The notes beneath the pieces were generated by a model. The model was given only the letters and a program-made list of their open reading frames with translations, did not search any database and was not told the DNA's origin. 56,578 nucleotides of DNA, from positions 1 through 56,578 of the forward strand of contig NZ_CAKKMF010000026.1 in assembly GCF_918697925.1 (NCBI RefSeq), given 5' to 3'. Every line of letters starts with the position of its first letter. Positions within the stretch are counted from its first letter, which is position 1. Origin of the DNA: Arthrobacter sp. Bi26. Lineage in GTDB: Bacteria; Actinomycetota; Actinomycetes; Actinomycetales; Micrococcaceae. Positions 1 to 9,261 of the stretch are shown piece by piece. A program made the position numbers and the translations under genes.

Positions 1-55
1 CGATACTTGTTCCCGGCGTCCTTCCCTGCGGCCGGCAGGGGCCAAATGGTCTATC

Positions 56-67
56 GTTAGCGCTAAC
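56..67. promoter_or_regulatory. LacI-type operator upstream of the repressor gene
   Basis: A perfect 12-bp palindrome, GTTAGCGCTAAC, lies about 90 bp before the repressor start codon. The same sequence recurs at the araB promoter (1237-1252), inside araB (2020-2031) and, with one change, before the sugar-binding protein gene (6331-6346). This suggests autoregulation by the adjacent LacI-family protein. The palindrome is seen; the binding is inferred. Confidence 0.75.
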
Positions 68-159
68 AGGATCCGGGGGCGGGCCACCAGCGGGCGTCCA
101 ATGCCCTCCTATAGTTTGATTTCAAGCCGGTGGACGCATCGGAGCGGAAGGGGCCTCGC

Positions 160-1182
160 ATGGGGAACAGCAACGACCGGCGGCAGCCGCGGCTCGAAGA
201 CGTCGCAGCGCTGGCCAAGGTTTCCCATCAGACTGTGTCGCGGGTGATCAACAACCACCCGAACGTCAGCACGGCAACAAGGTCGCGGGTCGAGGCAGCG
301 ATCGCCGAACTCGGCTACCGGCGCAACACGGCCGCTCGGAGTCTGGTGACCCGGCGCACCCAGACCATCGGCGTCCTCGCCTCCGAGCTCGGGCAGTACG
401 GCCCTGCGAATACCCTGCTAGGGGTCCAGCAAGCCGCCCGGGAAGCAGGGTATTTCGTGAGCATTGCCGCGATCAAGGGGGCCGGGGCGAAGGCCATTTC
501 CGATGCTGTGCGCCATCTGACGGACCAGGGCGCGGACGGAATGATCGTGATCGTGCCGCACGACGGGACACTTCAGGTGCTCGAGGACCTGAACCTGGAT
601 CTTCCGGTGATTGTCGTCGGCGGAACCGGGGAAGGGCGGCTGAGCGGCGCAATGGTCGACCAGAAGCTGGGGGCGCGGCTGGCCGTCGCCCATCTGATCA
701 GCCTGGGCCACCAGCAGATCGGGCATGTCTCCGGACCGCTGGACTGGGTGGACGGCAAAGCCCGGGTTGACGGGTGGCGCGAGGAGCTGGCGGAAGCCGG
801 CCTCTCCGACGAACTTCTGGTCGAGGGGGACTGGAGTGCGGGCAGCGGGTACCGGATCGGGCAGCAGCTGGCAGAGCAGCGCAGCGCCACCGCGGTGTTT
901 GTCAGCAACGACCAGATGGCGCTCGGACTGCTGCGGGCGTTCGGCGAAAAGGGCATCCGCGTGCCGGAAGACGTCTCCCTGGTCGGCTTCGACGACCAGC
1001 CCGAATCCGCCTACTTCATGCCGCCGCTGACTACCGTGCGGCAGGACTTCGAGGAACTCGGAAAGCGCTGCATGGACCTGATACGCGCCCAGATCGAGGA
1101 CGATGCCACCAGCGGCGCCCTGGTGGTCAAACCTGAGCTCGTGGTGCGCGCCAGCACCGCGCCGCGGCCCCTGCCCTCCTAA
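160..1182 (+). CDS. LacI-family transcriptional repressor of the arabinose regulon
   Basis: A 340-residue LacI/GalR protein. Residues 12-31 form the N-terminal helix-turn-helix (LEDVAALAKVSHQTVSRVIN), followed by a hinge helix and a periplasmic-binding-protein-like effector domain with typical landmarks (VSNDQMALGLL, VSLVGFDDQPES). I chose the ATG at 160 because AGCGGAAGGGG lies just upstream; a GTG at 130 would add ten residues without family similarity. It stands in front of araBDA, and copies of one palindrome flank both its own gene and araB. The likely inducer is L-arabinose or a derivative. Arabinose genes are more often controlled by AraC- or GntR-type AraR proteins, so a plain LacI repressor is a less usual choice. 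Inducer identity is inference. Confidence 0.9.
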   Translation: MGNSNDRRQPRLEDVAALAKVSHQTVSRVINNHPNVSTATRSRVEAAIAELGYRRNTAARSLVTRRTQTIGVLASELGQYGPANTLLGVQQAAREAGYFVSIAAIKGAGAKAISDAVRHLTDQGADGMIVIVPHDGTLQVLEDLNLDLPVIVVGGTGEGRLSGAMVDQKLGARLAVAHLISLGHQQIGHVSGPLDWVDGKARVDGWREELAEAGLSDELLVEGDWSAGSGYRIGQQLAEQRSATAVFVSNDQMALGLLRAFGEKGIRVPEDVSLVGFDDQPESAYFMPPLTTVRQDFEELGKRCMDLIRAQIEDDATSGALVVKPELVVRASTAPRPLPS

Positions 1183-1224
1183 GGGCCGAAGCCCTCCGTT
1201 TCCGGCTATGCCTGCCAGCACTTC

Positions 1225-1254
1225 TTGACAGTATCTTTGTTAGCGCTAACAATA
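1225..1254 (+). promoter_or_regulatory. araB promoter with overlapping LacI operator
   Basis: TTGACA at 1225-1230 is followed after about 17 bp by AACAAT (1248-1253), a plausible sigma-70-type promoter. The 16-bp perfect palindrome TTGTTAGCGCTAACAA (1237-1252) fills the spacer and overlaps the -10 element, so bound repressor would block RNA polymerase directly. Confidence 0.75.
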
Positions 1255-1293
1255 AGGGAGGTCGCAACGTTGCGGAACCTATTGGAGGATTTG

Positions 1294-3024
1294 ATGGACG
1301 TCTCAGTGGACGGAACCGAAAAATTTGTCATTGGCGTGGACTACGGCACGCTTTCCGGGCGGGCCGTCGTCGTCCGGGTCCGGGACGGCAAGGAACTGGG
1401 CAGCGGAGTTTTCGACTACCCGCATGCCGTGGTCACCGGCGAGCTTCCGGAGGACACAGCGGGCGTCGCCGGCATCCGGCTTCCGGGCGAATGGGCACTC
1501 CAGGTGCCCGATGACTACCGGGAGGTCCTGCGACACGCTGTGCCAGCGGCGATCGCCGACGCCGGCATCGATCCGGCCGCCGTCGTGGGGATCGCGACGG
1601 ACTTCACGGCCTGCACCATGGTTCCGGTCAAGGCCGACGGCACCCCGCTCAGTGAACTGCCGGGCTTTGCGGACAGGCCGCACTCCTATGTGAAGCTCTG
1701 GCGGCACCACGCCGCGCAGCCGCAGGCGGACCGCATCAACGCCCTCGCCGCCGAACGGGGCGAAAGCTGGCTGCCGCGCTACGGCGGGCTGATCTCCTCC
1801 GAATGGGAATTCGCCAAAGGACTGCAGCTGCTCGAGGAAGACCCGGAGAGCTACGCCGCGATGGACCGCTGGGTGGAAGCCGCGGACTGGATCGTCTGGC
1901 AGCTCTGCGGCGACTACGTCCGCAACGCCTGCACGGCCGGGTACAAGGGGATCTACCAGGACGGGCGCTACCCGTCCGAAGAGTTCCTGGCCGCCCTGAA
2001 CCCGGAATTCAAGGATTTTGTTAGCGCTAAACTCCAGCACACCATCGGCCGCCTTGGCGACGCGGCGGGCCGCCTGACCGCCGAAGCCGCCGCCTGGACC
2101 GGACTGCCCGAGGGGATCGCCGTCGCGGTGGGCAATGTGGACGCGCACGTCACCGCCCCGGCCGCCAAAGCGGTGGAGCCGGGCCAGCTGGTGGCCATCA
2201 TGGGAACCTCCACCTGCCACGTTCTGAACGGCGATGAACTGCGGGAAGTGCCCGGCATGTGCGGCGTCGTCGACGGCGGGATCGTGGACGGCCTCTGGGG
2301 CTACGAGGCCGGGCAGAGCGGGGTGGGGGACATCTTCGGCTGGTTCACCAGGAACGGCGTTCCGCCGGAATACCACCAGGGCGCCAAAGCTGCCGGACTG
2401 GGTATCCACGAATATCTCACCGAACTCGCGTCCGGCCAGGCGATCGGGCAGCACGGCCTGATCGCGCTCGACTGGCACTCGGGAAACCGTTCCGTGCTGG
2501 TGGACCACGAACTCTCCGCCCTGGTTGTCGGCCAGACGCTGGCCACCCGCCCGGAGGACGTTTACCGGGCGCTTCTGGAGGCCACGGCTTTCGGCACCCG
2601 GACCATCGTGGACGCCTTCCGTGACTCAGGGGTGCCGGTGAAGGAGTTCATCGTCGCCGGCGGGCTCTTGAAGAACGAGCTGCTCATGCAGATCTATGCC
2701 GATGTCACAGGTCTGCAGCTCTCCACCATCGGATCGGCGCAGGGGCCGGCCCTGGGTTCGGCCATCCACGCCGCCGTCGCTGCCGGAAAGTACCCGAACA
2801 TCAGGGTGGCTGCGGCCGCGATGGGCTCGGCGCCGGGCGCCGTCTACACGCCGATCCCGGAGAACGTCGCGGCCTACGAGGAACTCTTCCGGGAGTACCG
2901 GACCCTGCACGACTACTTTGGCAGGGGAGCGAACGAGGTCATGCACCGGCTCAAGGCGATCCAGCGCAATGCTGTCCGGCCCCTCGTCACCAAGACCCTC
3001 CTCACCGAAGGAGTGCCGGCATGA
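1294..3024 (+). CDS. araB: Ribulokinase AraB
   Basis: A FGGY-family carbohydrate kinase of 576 residues that phosphorylates L-ribulose to L-ribulose 5-phosphate. It opens with the phosphate-binding strand-turn FVIGVDYGTLSGRAVVV and has the second ATPase-fold half with VAIMGTSTCH and the C-terminal FIVAGGLLKNELLMQIYAD adenosine motif. Length fits bacterial AraB. The ATG at 1294 is preceded by GGAGG at 1284-1288; an upstream in-frame start at 1225 would lie on the promoter. It overlaps araD by an ATGA junction, so the two are translationally coupled. Codons around 2014-2031 are unusually AT-ending for this gene and spell a LacI operator (separate entry). Confidence 0.96.
   Translation: MDVSVDGTEKFVIGVDYGTLSGRAVVVRVRDGKELGSGVFDYPHAVVTGELPEDTAGVAGIRLPGEWALQVPDDYREVLRHAVPAAIADAGIDPAAVVGIATDFTACTMVPVKADGTPLSELPGFADRPHSYVKLWRHHAAQPQADRINALAAERGESWLPRYGGLISSEWEFAKGLQLLEEDPESYAAMDRWVEAADWIVWQLCGDYVRNACTAGYKGIYQDGRYPSEEFLAALNPEFKDFVSAKLQHTIGRLGDAAGRLTAEAAAWTGLPEGIAVAVGNVDAHVTAPAAKAVEPGQLVAIMGTSTCHVLNGDELREVPGMCGVVDGGIVDGLWGYEAGQSGVGDIFGWFTRNGVPPEYHQGAKAAGLGIHEYLTELASGQAIGQHGLIALDWHSGNRSVLVDHELSALVVGQTLATRPEDVYRALLEATAFGTRTIVDAFRDSGVPVKEFIVAGGLLKNELLMQIYADVTGLQLSTIGSAQGPALGSAIHAAVAAGKYPNIRVAAAAMGSAPGAVYTPIPENVAAYEELFREYRTLHDYFGRGANEVMHRLKAIQRNAVRPLVTKTLLTEGVPA
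2020..2031. promoter_or_regulatory. Intragenic LacI-type operator inside araB
   Basis: GTTAGCGCTAAA matches the regulon palindrome GTTAGCGCTAAC at 11 of 12 positions and sits within the araB reading frame as codons GTT-AGC-GCT-AAA. The preceding codons are GAT-TTT. Such AT-ending codons are rare in this GC-rich gene. It lies 783 bp from the promoter operator, a distance compatible with DNA looping or a roadblock. Confidence 0.6.
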
Positions 3025-3737
3025 GCGCGCTGCTGGAGACCATTGCCCGCATCCGGCAGGAAGTCTGCACACTGCACTCGGAGCTGACCCGCTACGGGCT
3101 GGTGGTGTGGACGGCCGGCAATGTCTCGGCCCGCATCCCCGGTTACGAGCTCATGGTCATCAAGCCTTCGGGCGTCTCCTACGACGAGCTGACGCCTGAG
3201 CTCATGGTGGTTACCGACCTGCACGGCACCCCGGTCAGCTCAGTTCCCGCCGGAGACGGCGCCGCCGGCGGGACCGTCGAATGGCGCAACCCGGCCCTGT
3301 CGCCGTCCTCGGACACCGCGGCACACGCCTACGTTTACCGGCATATGCCCGAGGTCGGGGGAGTGGTGCACACCCATTCGACCTACGCCACGGCCTGGGC
3401 TGCCCGGGGAGAGCCGATCCCCTGCGTGCTGACCATGATGGGGGATGAGTTCGGCGGGACGATCCCGGTGGGCCCGTTCGCGCTGATCGGGGACGACTCG
3501 ATCGGGCAGGGCATCGTGGACACTCTGGTCCAGTCCACCTCTCCCGCCGTGCTGATGCAGAACCACGGGCCCTTCACGGTGGGCAAGGATGCCCGCTCCG
3601 CCGTGAAAGCCGCAGTGATGTGCGAGGAGGTGGCCAAGACGGTCCACGTGTCCCGCCAGCTCGGCGAGCCCCTGCCGATCGATCCGGCCCAGATCGACTC
3701 GCTCTACGCCCGCTACCAGAACGTCTACGGCCGCTAG
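3021..3737 (+). CDS. araD: L-ribulose-5-phosphate 4-epimerase AraD
   Basis: A class II aldolase/adducin-fold protein of 238 residues (E. coli AraD has 231). It interconverts L-ribulose 5-phosphate and D-xylulose 5-phosphate, delivering arabinose carbon to the pentose phosphate pathway. Zinc-ligand histidines are visible in [12 protein letters not shown] and in the later QNHGPFTVG segment; [19 protein letters not shown] is the substrate phosphate loop. The ATG overlaps the araB stop by four bases. A loop around residues 73-92 ([20 protein letters not shown]) is slightly longer than in the enterobacterial enzyme. Assignment is firm from sequence and context. Confidence 0.95.
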   Translation: MSALLETIARIRQEVCTLHSELTRYGLVVWTAGNVSARIPGYELMVIKPSGVSYDELTPELMVVTDLHGTPVSSVPAGDGAAGGTVEWRNPALSPSSDTAAHAYVYRHMPEVGGVVHTHSTYATAWAARGEPIPCVLTMMGDEFGGTIPVGPFALIGDDSIGQGIVDTLVQSTSPAVLMQNHGPFTVGKDARSAVKAAVMCEEVAKTVHVSRQLGEPLPIDPAQIDSLYARYQNVYGR

Positions 3738-3823
3738 GCCCAATAAACCAGGCCGCCAGGCCCAAAACCCAAGCCGCCAGGCCGCGAAACCGCGGTCGCC
3801 CTTCGCCTTCGTCAGGAGAAAAC

Positions 3824-5344
3824 ATGTCCAACGCCAACAACACGTCCCTTGAGCAGTACGAGGTCTGGTTCCTCACCGGCAGCCAGCACCTCTACGGCGA
3901 GGACGTCCTCAAGCAGGTCGCCGCCCAGTCGCAGGAGATCGCCGACGCGCTGAACGCCGCCGCCGATGTCCCGGTGAAAATCGTCTGGAAGCCCGTGCTC
4001 ACCGACTCGGATGCCATCCGCCGCACCGCCCTGGAAGCGAATTCCGACGACGCCGTGATCGGCGTGACCGCCTGGATGCACACCTTCAGCCCGGCCAAGA
4101 TGTGGATCCAGGGCCTGGACCTGCTCCGCAAACCGCTGCTGCACCTGCACACCCAGGCCAACGCCGAACTGCCCTGGGCGGACATCGACTTCGACTTCAT
4201 GAACCTGAACCAGGCCGCGCACGGCGACCGCGAGTTCGGCTACATCCAGTCCCGCCTCGGCATTCCCCGCAAGACCGTGGTGGGGCACGTGTCCAACCCC
4301 GAGGTCTCCCGCCAGGTCGGATCCTGGCAGCGCGCCTCGGCGGGCTGGGCCGCCGTCCGGACCCTCAAACTGACCCGCTTCGGCGACAACATGCGCAATG
4401 TTGCCGTCACCGAAGGGGACAAGACCGAGGCCGAGCTGCGCTTCGGCGTCTCGGTCAACACCTGGTCCGTCAACGAACTCGCCGACGCCGTGCACGGCGC
4501 GGAAGAATCCGACGTCGACACCCTCGTCGCCGAATACGAGCGGCTCTACGACGTGGCCCCCGAACTTCGGGCCGGCGGAGCCCGGCACGAGTCGCTGCGC
4601 TACAGCGCCCGGATCGAACTGGGCCTGCGCAGCTTCCTCGAGGCCAACGGCTCCGCGGCCTTCACCACCTCTTTCGAAGACCTCGGCGCACTCCGCCAGC
4701 TGCCGGGCATGGCCGTGCAGCGGCTCATGGCCGACGGCTACGGCTTCGGCGCCGAGGGCGACTGGAAAACCGCCATCCTGGTCCGCGCCGCCAAGGTCAT
4801 GGGCGCCGGGCTCCCCGGCGGCGCCTCGCTCATGGAGGACTACACCTACCATCTGGTCCCGGGCCAGGAGAAAATCCTGGGCGCCCACATGCTCGAGGTC
4901 TGCCCGTCCCTGACCGCCACCACGCCCCGCGTGGAAATCCACCCGCTCGGCATCGGCGGCAAGGAAGACCCGGTCCGCATGGTCTTCGACACCGACGCCG
5001 GCCCCGGCGTCGTGGTGGCGCTGTCCGATATGCGCGACCGCTTCCGCCTCGTGGCCAACGCCGTCGACGTCGTGGACCTCGAGGAGCCGCTGCCCAACCT
5101 GCCGGTGGCCCGCGCCCTCTGGTCGCCCAAGCCGGACTTCGCCACCTCCGCGGCCGCCTGGCTGACCGCCGGGGCCGCCCACCACACCGTCCTCTCCACC
5201 GCCGTCGGCATGGACGTCTTCGAGGACTTCGCCGAGATCGCCCAAACCGAACTGCTGACCATCGACGACGGCACAACCATCCGGGGATTCAAGAAGGAAC
5301 TGGCCTGGAACGCCGCCTACTACAAACTGGCCGGCGGTCTGTGA
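3824..5344 (+). CDS. araA: L-arabinose isomerase AraA
   Basis: A 506-residue protein that isomerises L-arabinose to L-ribulose, the first step of the pathway. The N-terminus ([21 protein letters not shown]) and the segments [41 protein letters not shown] and [17 protein letters not shown] are hallmark AraA sequences carrying substrate and Mn2+ ligands. The ATG at 3824 is preceded by AGGAGA; the frame stays open upstream to 3620 but over araD. An 86-bp gap separates it from araD and holds a GCCGCCAGGCC direct repeat (3752 and 3773). Its stop overlaps the GTG of the next gene, indicating coupling. Confidence 0.97.
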   Translation: MSNANNTSLEQYEVWFLTGSQHLYGEDVLKQVAAQSQEIADALNAAADVPVKIVWKPVLTDSDAIRRTALEANSDDAVIGVTAWMHTFSPAKMWIQGLDLLRKPLLHLHTQANAELPWADIDFDFMNLNQAAHGDREFGYIQSRLGIPRKTVVGHVSNPEVSRQVGSWQRASAGWAAVRTLKLTRFGDNMRNVAVTEGDKTEAELRFGVSVNTWSVNELADAVHGAEESDVDTLVAEYERLYDVAPELRAGGARHESLRYSARIELGLRSFLEANGSAAFTTSFEDLGALRQLPGMAVQRLMADGYGFGAEGDWKTAILVRAAKVMGAGLPGGASLMEDYTYHLVPGQEKILGAHMLEVCPSLTATTPRVEIHPLGIGGKEDPVRMVFDTDAGPGVVVALSDMRDRFRLVANAVDVVDLEEPLPNLPVARALWSPKPDFATSAAAWLTAGAAHHTVLSTAVGMDVFEDFAEIAQTELLTIDDGTTIRGFKKELAWNAAYYKLAGGL

Positions 5345-6243
5345 CCGGGGACGAATTCGGGCTCCGGCACGGGGAATACTCCGCGCTCATCACCGCCCGC
5401 GGTGCGGCGGTGCGGGAACTGCGGCACAGGGAACGGGACCTGATCGTCCCGTTCCCGGCGGGCGGGCCCAACCCGGACTTCCGCGGCGTCGTCGTTGCGC
5501 CGTGGCCGAACCGGATTCCTGACGGCAGGTACACCTTCGACGGCGTGGACTACCTGGTGCCCGTCAATGAGCCCGGCCGGCAGTGCGCCCTGCACGGCTT
5601 TACCCCGGAGCTTGACTGGAAGATGGAGTTCCGGACGGAATCCGCCGTGGAGCTCTCCTGCGCCATCGAGCCGGTGCCCGGCTACCCCTTCGCGCTGTCG
5701 ATCACAGCGCGCTACCGGCTTGACGGCGGCGGCCTGCACACGAGAATCACGGCTTCCAATGTGGGGGAGCGCGCGGCGCCCTACGGGGTCTGTCCGCACT
5801 CCTACCTGCTGGCAGGACCGGCTCCGCTGGACGAATGGACCCTCGAGGTCCCGGCGCGGACGTTCCTTGAGGTGACGCCCGACCGGTTGCTGCCGGTCAC
5901 CACCCGGCCCGTTGACGGTCACGAGTACGACTTCCGCACCGCCCGCGTCATCGGTGCGACCCAGATCGACCACGCTTTCACCGACATTGTGTTCGACGGC
6001 GGTGGGCAGGCACACGTTGTGCTCCGGGACCCGGGCGGGGCCGGCGTCGGCCTGGCCTGGGATCGCAGCTGCGCCTGGCTGCAGGTCCACACCGCCGACA
6101 AGCAGCCACCGATACCCGACCGGCTGGGGCTCGCCGTGGAACCCATGACCTGCCCGCCGGACGCCTTCAACACCGGCACGGACCTCGTGCGGCTCGAACC
6201 CGGAGCCTCACACGACGCGACCTGGCGCATCTTTGCCGACTGA
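5341..6243 (+). CDS. Aldose 1-epimerase family protein (mutarotase-like)
   Basis: A 300-residue galactose-mutarotase-fold protein that probably interconverts the alpha and beta anomers of an aldose, here presumably arabinose, so that AraA gets its preferred anomer. Family landmarks are [28 protein letters not shown] with the conserved His, CPHSYLL with the catalytic His, and [13 protein letters not shown] near the end. The GTG start overlaps the araA TGA (GTGA junction), placing it in the same message. No signal peptide, so it acts in the cytoplasm. The sugar is inferred from the operon. A 7-bp hairpin (6241-6247 with 6258-6264) overlaps the stop codon. Confidence 0.9.
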   Translation: MTGDEFGLRHGEYSALITARGAAVRELRHRERDLIVPFPAGGPNPDFRGVVVAPWPNRIPDGRYTFDGVDYLVPVNEPGRQCALHGFTPELDWKMEFRTESAVELSCAIEPVPGYPFALSITARYRLDGGGLHTRITASNVGERAAPYGVCPHSYLLAGPAPLDEWTLEVPARTFLEVTPDRLLPVTTRPVDGHEYDFRTARVIGATQIDHAFTDIVFDGGGQAHVVLRDPGGAGVGLAWDRSCAWLQVHTADKQPPIPDRLGLAVEPMTCPPDAFNTGTDLVRLEPGASHDATWRIFAD

Positions 6244-6293
6244 CGGCCAGATCTCACGCCGTCAGTCGAAGGAGGTAAAACGTCGGATGTGCG

Positions 6294-6346
6294 TTGACTC
6301 ACATGTTTCGAGAAGCTATCTTTGATCATATTGTTAGCGATAACAA
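6294..6346 (+). promoter_or_regulatory. Promoter and LacI operator of the sugar ABC transporter
   Basis: TTGACT (6294-6299), a 17-bp spacer and TATCTT (6317-6322) form a promoter. Just after the -10 lies TTGTTAGCGATAACAA (6331-6346), the regulon palindrome with one mismatch, around the expected transcription start. About 150 nt of leader follow before the first gene. The importer is therefore probably a second transcription unit under the same repressor. Confidence 0.75.
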
Positions 6347-6495
6347 TCGGCCGCGGTTCCCTTACCGGCTGAATCCCCGTTCTATTCAGACCTCCGCAAT
6401 CCTCCCGATGTTAAAGCCCCGCAGGGGCACAATGACGTGCAGGACTGCGATCAGGAGCAACTTCGCGGACTATGGGTCCGCGGAAGGAGAAAATT

Positions 6496-7620
6496 GTGAA
6501 GATCAGGAAACTCCTGGGCGCCGTTGCGGTTGCCCTCGCTGTGACCGTAGGGGCCACAGGGTGCGGCAGCCGGCCCGGCACGGCTGCCCCGGCCGCCAGT
6601 GCCGATGCTGCCGGTTCCCTCGTCGGGATCTCGATGCCGACGCAGACTTCGGAACGGTGGATCGCCGACGGCAAGAACGTCTCGGACTCCTTGACGAAGC
6701 TCGGGTACAAGGCTGACCTGCAGTACGCCAATGACGACATCCCCACGCAGGTGTCCCAGATCGAGAACATGCTCACCAAGGGCGCCAAAGCCCTGATCGT
6801 CGCGGCCATCGACGGCACCACGCTGACCGACGTCCTCGCCAAGGCGAAAGAACAGAACGTCAAGGTCATCGCCTACGACCGGCTCATCAACGGCACTCCG
6901 AACGTCGACTTCTACACCACCTTCGACAACTACACGGTGGGCGTGCAGCAGGCCACTTCGCTGCTGACCGGCCTGGGCCTTGTTGACGCCAGCGGCAACA
7001 AGGTCGAAGGCAAGGGCCCGTTCAATGTGGAGCTCTTCGCCGGCAGCCCGGATGACAACAACGCCAACTTCTTCTGGACCGGCGCCATGGACACCCTCAA
7101 GCCGTACCTGGACGCCGGAACCCTGAAGGTGCCCAGCGGCCAGACCAAGTTTGAGCAGGCTGCCATCCTGCGCTGGCAGGCCCCCGTGGCCCAGAAGCGC
7201 ATGGAGGACATCCTCACGGCCGCCTACAGCTCCGGCACCAAGCTCGACGGCGTCCTCTCCCCGTATGACGGCCTCTCCATCGGCATCATCTCGGCCCTGA
7301 CCAGCACCGGCGGCTACGCCAAGGGAAGCCTGCCGATCGTCACCGGCCAGGACGCCGAAAAGGGTTCGGTGAAGTCCATCACCGCCGGCGAGCAGTACTC
7401 CACGATCTTCAAGGACACCCGCCAGCTCGGAGCCCAGGCCGTGAAGATGGTCGACGCCCTCCTGAAGGGACAGGAACCCGAGGTCAACGACACCAAGACC
7501 TATGACAACAAGGTCAAGGTAGTCCCTGCGTACCTGCTCAAGTCCGTGATCATCACGAATGAGAACTACGAGAAGGAACTCATCGACTCCGGTTACTACA
7601 CCGCGGCCGACGTCAAGTAG
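6496..7620 (+). CDS. chvE: ChvE-type monosaccharide-binding lipoprotein
   Basis: A 374-residue solute-binding protein of the ChvE/XylF type (periplasmic-binding fold I). It begins with a lipoprotein signal peptide ([22 protein letters not shown]); the ATG-C lipobox is compatible with lipidation and anchoring outside the membrane. Mature-domain landmarks are [36 protein letters not shown] and [21 protein letters not shown]. The GTG at 6496 has AAGGAGA at 6484-6490 and puts the signal peptide at the very N-terminus; an in-frame ATG at 6472 is less likely. It is followed by an ATPase and a permease, and a LacI operator precedes it. Expected ligand is L-arabinose or a related aldose (inferred). 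Confidence 0.92.
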   Translation: MKIRKLLGAVAVALAVTVGATGCGSRPGTAAPAASADAAGSLVGISMPTQTSERWIADGKNVSDSLTKLGYKADLQYANDDIPTQVSQIENMLTKGAKALIVAAIDGTTLTDVLAKAKEQNVKVIAYDRLINGTPNVDFYTTFDNYTVGVQQATSLLTGLGLVDASGNKVEGKGPFNVELFAGSPDDNNANFFWTGAMDTLKPYLDAGTLKVPSGQTKFEQAAILRWQAPVAQKRMEDILTAAYSSGTKLDGVLSPYDGLSIGIISALTSTGGYAKGSLPIVTGQDAEKGSVKSITAGEQYSTIFKDTRQLGAQAVKMVDALLKGQEPEVNDTKTYDNKVKVVPAYLLKSVIITNENYEKELIDSGYYTAADVK

Positions 7621-7628
7621 CCACCTCG

Positions 7629-7667
7629 AAGGGTGGCGGGCCGCGTCGAGTCCGGGCCGCCACCCTT
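7629..7667 (+). terminator. Intercistronic hairpin after the binding-protein gene
   Basis: AAGGGTGGCGG (7629-7639) pairs perfectly with CCGCCACCCTT (7657-7667). With no T tract it is more likely an RNA-stabilising or partial-termination hairpin than a full terminator. Such hairpins commonly keep binding-protein mRNA more abundant than that of the transporter core. Confidence 0.6.
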
Positions 7668-7726
7668 CCCGTAGACCCCTGCAGCCGCAGGACGTCCCAA
7701 GCACTACCAGTCAGTGAGAATTGGCG

Positions 7727-9256
7727 ATGAACACACCCATTCTTCAAATGCGAGGAATCACCAAGACCTTCCCGGGCGTGAAGGCCCTCCAGGACGTCAC
7801 CCTGCAGGTGAACCGCGGCGAAGTCCATGCCATCTGCGGTGAAAACGGCGCCGGCAAATCCACCCTGATGAAGGTGCTGTCCGGCGTCTACCCGCACAGC
7901 TCCTTCGACGGCGACATTCTCTTCGAAAACGAACCCTGCAACTTCTCCAGCATCAGCGACAGCGAGAAGCGCGGAATCGTGATCATTCACCAGGAGCTGG
8001 CCCTGAGCCCTTACCTGTCGATCGCCGAGAACATCTACCTCGGCAACGAACAGGCCAAGCGCGGCTGGGTGGACTGGCGCAAGACCAACCTGGAAGCCGC
8101 GAAACTCCTGGCCCGGGTGGGCCTGAGTGAAAACCCGGTCACCCCCGTCCAGCACATCAGCGTGGGCAAGCAGCAGCTCGTGGAAATCGCAAAGGCACTC
8201 TCGAAGGAGGTCAAACTCCTTATTCTCGACGAACCGACGGCGGCCCTCAACGACGAGGACTCGAGCCACCTGCTGGACCTGATCCTGCACCTGAAGGGCC
8301 AGGGTGTCACCAGCATCATCATCAGCCACAAGCTCAACGAAATCCGCAAAGTTGCGGACGCCGTCACAGTCATCCGCGACGGCAAGACGATCGAAACCCT
8401 CCGCCTGGGCGACGGCGAGATCACCCAGGAACGCATTATCCGCGCAATGGTGGGCCGGGACCTGGAAAGCCTGTATCCGGACCGGGAACCACGGATTGGC
8501 GAGGAAGTCCTGCGGATCGAGGACTGGTCCGTCCGGCACCCGCAGGACTACAGCCGGATGGTGGTCAACAACGCCAGCCTCAACGTCCGCAAGGGGGAAG
8601 TCGTGGGGCTTGCCGGACTAATGGGTGCCGGCAGGACGGAGCTGGCCATGAGCGTCTTCGGGCGCAGCTACGGCACCGCAACGTCGGGCAAAGTGTTCAA
8701 GCACGGCACGGAAATCAACACTTCCACCGTCTCGGAGGCCATCAAGCACGGCATCGCCTACGCCACCGAGGACCGCAAGCTCTACGGCCTGAACCTCATC
8801 GAGGACGTCAAGCGCAACGTTTCCATGGCCGCGCTGCGCAAGCTGGTCAAGGGCGGCTGGGTGGACAAGAACCAGGAAACCGTGGTGGCCAACGACTACC
8901 GGAAGAGCATGAATATCAAGGCTCCGTCGGTTGCCGCCATCACGGGCAAGTTGTCCGGCGGCAACCAGCAGAAGGTCGTGTTGAGCAAGTGGATGTTCTC
9001 CGACCCGGACGTGCTGATCCTCGACGAACCCACCCGGGGGATCGACGTCGGCGCGAAGTTTGAGATCTACACGATCATCGCGAAGCTGGCCGCGGAAGGA
9101 AAGGCGGTCATTGTGATCTCCTCCGAACTTCCCGAACTGCTGGGCATCTGCGACAGGATCTACGCCCTGTCCGCCGGGCACATCACCGGCGAGGTCCCGA
9201 TCGCCGAAGCATCGCAGGAAACCCTCATGCACTACATGACCAAAGAGAAGGAATAG
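7727..9256 (+). CDS. mmsA: Sugar ABC transporter ATP-binding protein (MmsA/GguA/XylG type)
   Basis: A 509-residue double-ABC ATPase of the CUT2 class energising monosaccharide import. The first domain has Walker [10 protein letters not shown] (residues 38-46) and Walker [12 protein letters not shown]. The second has the usual degenerate Walker A ([10 protein letters not shown]), signature [14 protein letters not shown] and [14 protein letters not shown] prefer ATG 7727 over TTG 7721 because GTGAG lies at a proper distance. It sits between the binding protein and permease genes with a 5-bp gap to the latter. The length and pairing with a permease of about 430 residues fit the ChvE-GguA-GguB subgroup rather than RbsA. 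Confidence 0.94.
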   Translation: MNTPILQMRGITKTFPGVKALQDVTLQVNRGEVHAICGENGAGKSTLMKVLSGVYPHSSFDGDILFENEPCNFSSISDSEKRGIVIIHQELALSPYLSIAENIYLGNEQAKRGWVDWRKTNLEAAKLLARVGLSENPVTPVQHISVGKQQLVEIAKALSKEVKLLILDEPTAALNDEDSSHLLDLILHLKGQGVTSIIISHKLNEIRKVADAVTVIRDGKTIETLRLGDGEITQERIIRAMVGRDLESLYPDREPRIGEEVLRIEDWSVRHPQDYSRMVVNNASLNVRKGEVVGLAGLMGAGRTELAMSVFGRSYGTATSGKVFKHGTEINTSTVSEAIKHGIAYATEDRKLYGLNLIEDVKRNVSMAALRKLVKGGWVDKNQETVVANDYRKSMNIKAPSVAAITGKLSGGNQQKVVLSKWMFSDPDVLILDEPTRGIDVGAKFEIYTIIAKLAAEGKAVIVISSELPELLGICDRIYALSAGHITGEVPIAEASQETLMHYMTKEKE

Positions 9257-9261
9257 CGAAC

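Noticed and set aside
3752..3783. GCCGCCAGGCC direct repeat between araD and araA
   Set aside because: Two short GC-rich copies with period 21 and no structural consequence; likely slippage-derived filler.
3812..5245. Long antisense open frame opposite araA, and similar long frames opposite araB, dctA and others
   Set aside because: Shadows of GC-rich codon bias; low-complexity Gly/Val/Asp-rich translations, no family similarity, no ribosome sites.
6287..6325. Possible 12-codon leader peptide MCVDSHVSRSYL with GGAGG upstream
   Set aside because: Its start lies upstream of the TTGACT/TATCTT promoter, so it would not be on the transporter message; the ribosome-site spacing is long and no attenuator follows.
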